Assembly (NCBI GenBank): GCA_023416575.1
Contig: JAEZHL010000243.1
Span: forward strand, 1-9,582
Origin: Pseudomonadota bacterium
Lineage (GTDB): Bacteria > Pseudomonadota > Alphaproteobacteria > Rhizobiales > Hyphomicrobiaceae
Direction: 5' to 3'
DNA: 9,582 bases
The translations under genes were made by a program, and so were the position numbers. Under the pieces are notes generated by a model, which was not told the DNA's origin, did no database searches, and saw only the letters and a list, made by a program, of their open reading frames with translations. This document shows positions 6,066 to 9,582 of this stretch, piece after piece. How positions within the stretch are numbered: the first letter of the stretch is position 1; every line of letters starts with the position of its first letter.

Positions 6066-8539
6066 ACGACTGGACCCTTGCCTATGAGGGATTCGACCCG
6101 GCGCAGGAAGGGTTGCGCGAGGCACTCTGCACGCTCGGAAACGGCCTGTTTGCAACGCGCGGAGCCGCCGAGGAGGCAGAAGCGGGCGACATTCACTATC
6201 CGGGCACCTACGTCAATGGCGGCTATAACCGGCTGAAAACAGACATTGCCGGGCGAACGATCGAGAACGAGGACCTCGTCAATTTCCCGAACTGGCTGCC
6301 GCTCACGTTCCGGGCAACTGACGGCGACTGGTTCAATCTCATGGCCGCAGAAATCCTGTCCTACCACCAGGAGCTCGACCTTCGCCACGGGGTGTTGCAG
6401 CGGCAGATGCGGGTGCGCGATCGCAAGGGGCGCGAGACGACGCTCGTCTGCCGCCGTATCGTGCACATCGGTCTCCCTCACATCGCGGCGATCGAATGGC
6501 AGCTGCGGCCGGAGAACTGGTCCGGAGGCATCGTCGTCCGATCCGGTCTCGACGGTCGCGTCATCAATGCCGGCGTGCGCCGCTATCGGCAGCTTGCGAG
6601 CAAGCACCTGGAGCCGATCGTCGCGAAGCCGATCGCTGACGACAGCACACTCCTCCTTGTCAAGACCAATCAATCGCACATCCTTGTTGCGGAAGCCGCC
6701 CGAACCCGCGTTTTTCGCGAAGGTCGACCGCTCACTGTCGGACGGCATCTCGTCGATGAGGAGAGCTACATTGCCCAGGACCTGACGTTCGAGGTCGCTC
6801 AAGGGCAGGCCGTGACCATCGAGAAGATCGTCGCCTTCCACACGTCGCGGGATCGCGCCATTTCGGAGCCCATGACGGCCGCCATCCAGTCTCTCGCCGA
6901 AGCCGGGCGCTTTCCCGAGCTGCTGGATTGTCACGCGCTGACCTGGTCCCATCTCTGGCAGCGCTGCGATGTCGAGTTGAAGGATAATACACGCCTCCAG
7001 ATGATCTTGCGCCTTCATATCTTCCATTTGCTGCAGACCGTATCCCATCACAGCATCGACCTCGATGTGGGCGTTCCGGCCCGCGGCCTTCATGGGGAGG
7101 CATACCGGGGGCATGTGTTCTGGGACGAATTATTTATTTTCCCCTTTCTCAATTTCCGAATTCCGGAAATTACGCGCGCCCTTCTCCGCTACCGGTACCG
7201 GCGGCTGCCCGAGGCGCGGCGGATGGCACGCGCTGCAGGCTACCGCGGCGCAATGTTTCCATGGCAGAGCGGCAGCGACGGCCGGGAGGAGACGCAGGTG
7301 CTGCATCTCAACCCGAAGTCGGGCCGCTGGCTTCCCGACAATTCGCATCTCCAGCGCCACGTCAACGCTGCCATCGCCCACAATATCTGGCGCTACTATG
7401 AGGCAACGGCGGATCGGGAGTTCCTGTCCGTTTTCGGTTCAGTGATGCTGGTGGAGATCGCGCGGTTTTGGGCGAGCATCGCCGTCTGGAGTGCCGAGCG
7501 CCAGCGTTATGAAATCCGCGGCGTCATGGGACCTGACGAATTTCATGACCGCTATCCCTGGTCGGACAAACCCGGGCTTGACAACAACGCTTATACCAAC
7601 GTCATGGCCGCCTGGGTTCTTGGCCGCGCCGAAAACGTGCTCCGCCTGATCGAGCCGGAGCGGCGCCGGGAGATCTGGGAGAGCTATGCCCTCGATGATG
7701 ACGAGATCGCCTCCTGGGACGAGATCAGCCGCAAAATGTTCGTGCCATTCCACGACGGCATCATCAGTCAGTTCGAGGGCTATGAGCGCCTGCAGGAATT
7801 CGATTGGGAGGCCTATTCTAAGAAGTACAGCAACATTCATCGCCTTGACCGCATTCTCGAAGTCGAAGGCGATACGGTGAACCGCTATAAGGCATCGAAG
7901 CAGGCAGATGCTTTGATGCTGTTCTACCTGTTTTCCTCTGATGAGCTCCGGGAGATTTTCGCCAGGCTCGGGTATCCGTTCGATCCGACGCTCATTCGCC
8001 GCACGATCGAATACTACGTCAAGCGCACGTCCGACGGATCCACGCTGAGCAGCGTTGTCCATTCCTGGGTCGTCGCCCGCACCGATCGCGCGCGCTCCTG
8101 GGAGCTGACCGAAAGGGCGCTGGAAGCCGACATTGCCGATGTCCAGAGCGGGACGACGCCCGAAGGCATCCACCTTGGCGCCATGGCCGGCACTGTCGAC
8201 CTCGTGCAGCGTGGCCAGACCGGCCTCGAGATCCGCGGCGATCTGTTTCGCCTCAATCCCTACCTACCCAAGGAGCTCAGCAATCTTCACCTCAGGTTCC
8301 GCTATCGCAGTGAATGGGTCGATCTCCTGATCAAAGGCGATTGCATGGTCGTCACGGCGCCCGAGCGCTGGAATGGGCCCGACCGGATCACGATCCGGAA
8401 CGCGTCGTATCCCTTCACGGCGGGAACGCGCTTGGAGTTTCAATGTTGTCCCGATAGCGAAGGTGGTTTGCGTCCGAAGACCGAAGCTGCTGCTAACCGC
8501 CGGGCCGATGCTCAGGCCGCTCGAAAGGCACGCCAATGA
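6041..8539 (+). CDS. Glycoside hydrolase family 65 disaccharide phosphorylase, probably trehalose-acting
   Basis: An 832-residue cytosolic enzyme of the usual GH65 length. An N-terminal beta-sandwich (begins WTLAYEGFDP, then LGNGLFATRG) precedes an alpha/alpha barrel carrying GHVFWDE (W361, D362), the general acid in GPDEFH (E500), KQAD (620-623) and a phosphate-site-like STLSSVVH (667-674). The last two favour phosphorylase over hydrolase. GH65 phosphorylases split alpha-linked disaccharides with inversion, giving beta-glucose-1-phosphate. The neighbouring beta-PGM and OtsB domains point to trehalose (or trehalose-6-phosphate), but kojibiose or maltose cannot be excluded by eye. The start is the ATG at 6041, 25 bases inside the upstream gene; the ribosome binding site there is weak, so coupling to upstream translation is likely. 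The stop overlaps the next start by four bases (ATGA). Confidence 0.92.
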   Translation: MAPGSEALNDWTLAYEGFDPAQEGLREALCTLGNGLFATRGAAEEAEAGDIHYPGTYVNGGYNRLKTDIAGRTIENEDLVNFPNWLPLTFRATDGDWFNLMAAEILSYHQELDLRHGVLQRQMRVRDRKGRETTLVCRRIVHIGLPHIAAIEWQLRPENWSGGIVVRSGLDGRVINAGVRRYRQLASKHLEPIVAKPIADDSTLLLVKTNQSHILVAEAARTRVFREGRPLTVGRHLVDEESYIAQDLTFEVAQGQAVTIEKIVAFHTSRDRAISEPMTAAIQSLAEAGRFPELLDCHALTWSHLWQRCDVELKDNTRLQMILRLHIFHLLQTVSHHSIDLDVGVPARGLHGEAYRGHVFWDELFIFPFLNFRIPEITRALLRYRYRRLPEARRMARAAGYRGAMFPWQSGSDGREETQVLHLNPKSGRWLPDNSHLQRHVNAAIAHNIWRYYEATADREFLSVFGSVMLVEIARFWASIAVWSAERQRYEIRGVMGPDEFHDRYPWSDKPGLDNNAYTNVMAAWVLGRAENVLRLIEPERRREIWESYALDDDEIASWDEISRKMFVPFHDGIISQFEGYERLQEFDWEAYSKKYSNIHRLDRILEVEGDTVNRYKASKQADALMLFYLFSSDELREIFARLGYPFDPTLIRRTIEYYVKRTSDGSTLSSVVHSWVVARTDRARSWELTERALEADIADVQSGTTPEGIHLGAMAGTVDLVQRGQTGLEIRGDLFRLNPYLPKELSNLHLRFRYRSEWVDLLIKGDCMVVTAPERWNGPDRITIRNASYPFTAGTRLEFQCCPDSEGGLRPKTEAAANRRADAQAARKARQ
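7151..7171. repeat. AT-rich inverted repeat inside the GH65 gene
   Basis: AATTTCCG (7151-7158) and CGGAAATT (7164-7171) form a perfect 8-bp stem around a 5-base loop. It sits in a locally AT-rich stretch (about 7130-7171) in an otherwise GC-rich gene. The reading frame passes through it as LNFRIPEIT, in a GH65 segment just after the conserved FWDE motif. It may be codon chance or a local RNA structure. Confidence 0.5.
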
Positions 8540-9582
8540 AGGTGACCGTCTACGAAGCGGAGTCCGAGGAGCAAACCGCGTTCCTGCGGTTGGCGAACCA
8601 GAATGAGGTCGTGTTCACGCGTGAGCCGATGAATGCCACCACGGCCGCTCAACACGCGGACGCCGAAGCGATCTCAATCTCATCGAGGTATGCGGCTCCC
8701 CACGACGTGCTCGCCCTCATGCCATCGCTGCAGCTGATATCAACCCGCTCGACCGGCTTCGACCACATCGACCTCGATTACTGCCGGAGCCATGGCATCA
8801 CGGTGTGCAATGTCCCGGGTTACGGCGATGTCACCGTGGCGGAGTACACGTTCGCTCTTCTGCTTGCTGTGAGTCGACGCATTCCGGAGGCCGCCGAAAG
8901 AACACGTAAGGGCGACTTTTCTCAGGAGGGACTCACCGGCTTCGATTTGCGAGGCAAAACGCTCGGCGTCATCGGCACTGGCCGCATCGGGCGACGTGTC
9001 ATCGAGATCGCCAAGGGCTTCGGGATGATTGTCGTGGCCTATGACACGCAACGGGACGAACCCCTGGCGCGCTCGCTGGGGTTCCGCTACTGCGACCTTC
9101 CGGATCTCCTGTCGCAATCCGACGTCGTCACGCTGCACGTTCCGGCAGTGGCTGGAACGCATAATCTCATTTCCGACCGCGAATTCGATCAGATGAAGCG
9201 CGGAGTCGTGCTCATCAATACGGCCCGCGGCTCCGTCGTCGACGTGCCAGCCCTGGTGCGGGCATTGGCGGATGGCAGGGTCGCCGCGGCTGGTTTGGAC
9301 GTGCTGACGGCCGAGCCCCTGATGCGCGACGATACCGAGATATTCCGCAAGGGTCGGCAGCATACGGACGCCGAGTTGCGCGCCTTGCTGGGTGACCACG
9401 TGCTGCTGCGGCTGCCCAACGTGATCGTCACGGCCCACATCGCCTTCAACACGGACGACGCAGTGTATCGCCTGCTCGATACGGCGGTGAGCAACATTGC
9501 GAATTTCGCGCGCGGCAGACCGGAGAACGTCATCATCGATCCACACCGCCTGCAGCACGCATCGTCTCGCAGCGGCGCCTGA
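8536..9582 (+). CDS. D-2-hydroxyacid dehydrogenase, D-lactate dehydrogenase-like
   Basis: A 348-residue cytosolic NAD-dependent enzyme that would interconvert a 2-keto acid and a D-2-hydroxy acid. Seen: the Rossmann motif GTGRIG (147-152), D170 ending the following strand (NAD preference), the signature NTARGS with catalytic R231, E260 in DVLTAEP, and the acid H301 in TAHIAFN. The STRSTGFDHIDLD and GYGDVTVAEYTF segments are typical of the D-lactate dehydrogenase subgroup, but substrate remains inference. Length is normal for the family and all catalytic residues are present. The ATG overlaps the GH65 stop in an ATGA arrangement, so translation is probably coupled. The stop codon is the last three bases of the window. 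Its link to trehalose metabolism may be redox balance of the released glucose units; unproven. Confidence 0.93.
   Translation: MKVTVYEAESEEQTAFLRLANQNEVVFTREPMNATTAAQHADAEAISISSRYAAPHDVLALMPSLQLISTRSTGFDHIDLDYCRSHGITVCNVPGYGDVTVAEYTFALLLAVSRRIPEAAERTRKGDFSQEGLTGFDLRGKTLGVIGTGRIGRRVIEIAKGFGMIVVAYDTQRDEPLARSLGFRYCDLPDLLSQSDVVTLHVPAVAGTHNLISDREFDQMKRGVVLINTARGSVVDVPALVRALADGRVAAAGLDVLTAEPLMRDDTEIFRKGRQHTDAELRALLGDHVLLRLPNVIVTAHIAFNTDDAVYRLLDTAVSNIANFARGRPENVIIDPHRLQHASSRSGA

Noticed and set aside
5984..7114. Long open frame (376 codons) on the minus strand under the GH65 gene
   Set aside because: Shadow of a clearly identified gene in GC-rich DNA; the translation has no recognisable domain.
8423..8447. 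EcfG-like GGAAC-N16-TGTT about 90 bases before the dehydrogenase start
   Set aside because: Lies within GH65 coding sequence, has a -10 mismatch, and the dehydrogenase start is already explained by the ATGA coupling. Could be an internal promoter, but evidence is too thin.
8740..9558. Minus-strand open frame of 272 codons under the dehydrogenase gene
   Set aside because: Antisense shadow of a dehydrogenase with all catalytic motifs intact; no recognisable protein.
1..9582. tRNA or rRNA genes, CRISPR arrays, insertion sequences, attachment sites
   Set aside because: None seen on reading both strands: no cloverleaf-like sequence, no regularly spaced direct repeats, no transposase or integrase.

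Overview
The window is GC-rich, densely coding chromosomal DNA that looks alphaproteobacterial, most likely Hyphomicrobiales (Rhizobiales). Three things point there: the gene families, the G/C-biased third codon positions, and two exact matches to the alphaproteobacterial general-stress promoter (sigma-EcfG; GGAAC-N16/17-CGTT). The species cannot be named from the sequence. I see no mobile elements, CRISPR arrays, tRNAs or rRNAs.

Layout. (1) 1-689, minus: the first 229 residues of a classical short-chain dehydrogenase/reductase, cut by the window edge. (2) 690-893: a divergent intergenic region with an exact EcfG promoter facing right. (3) 894-1481, plus: a ribosome hibernation-type protein (S30AE/HPF-like domain) fused to a cold-shock domain. 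(4) 1503-1550: a terminator hairpin between convergent genes. (5) 1558-2715, minus: a bacterial homologue of archaeo-eukaryotic release factor (baeRF family 3-like), with its own exact EcfG promoter at 2794-2819. (6) 2716-3101: a long divergent intergenic region. (7) 3102-3737, plus: an exported TPR protein. (8) 3834-4325, plus: an exported PCu(A)C copper chaperone. (9) 4494-9582, plus: a tightly packed, overlapping three-gene unit made of a beta-phosphoglucomutase-like/trehalose-6-phosphate phosphatase fusion, a GH65 disaccharide phosphorylase and a D-2-hydroxyacid dehydrogenase. A near-match EcfG promoter lies ahead of this unit.

How the genes fit together. The window reads as a stress-response neighbourhood. 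The HPF/cold-shock fusion and the eRF1-like protein are predicted translation-associated factors, each behind a GGAAC-N17-CGTT promoter. The trehalose unit supplies the last step of trehalose synthesis (OtsB). It also supplies a likely phosphorolytic route back: GH65 would release beta-glucose-1-phosphate, and the HAD domain would convert that to glucose-6-phosphate. The dehydrogenase could then act downstream in redox or fermentative metabolism. From general knowledge, the order HAD - OtsB - GH65 matches the single long mycobacterial protein OtsB1 (Rv2006), here split into two overlapping genes. OtsA is not in the window.

Most noteworthy: in both intergenic regions the EcfG promoter sits in a perfect GGAAC-N18-GTTCC dyad, so a near-match promoter faces the other way on the opposite strand. 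No completely new system is evident. The novelty lies in the combination and its apparent shared control.
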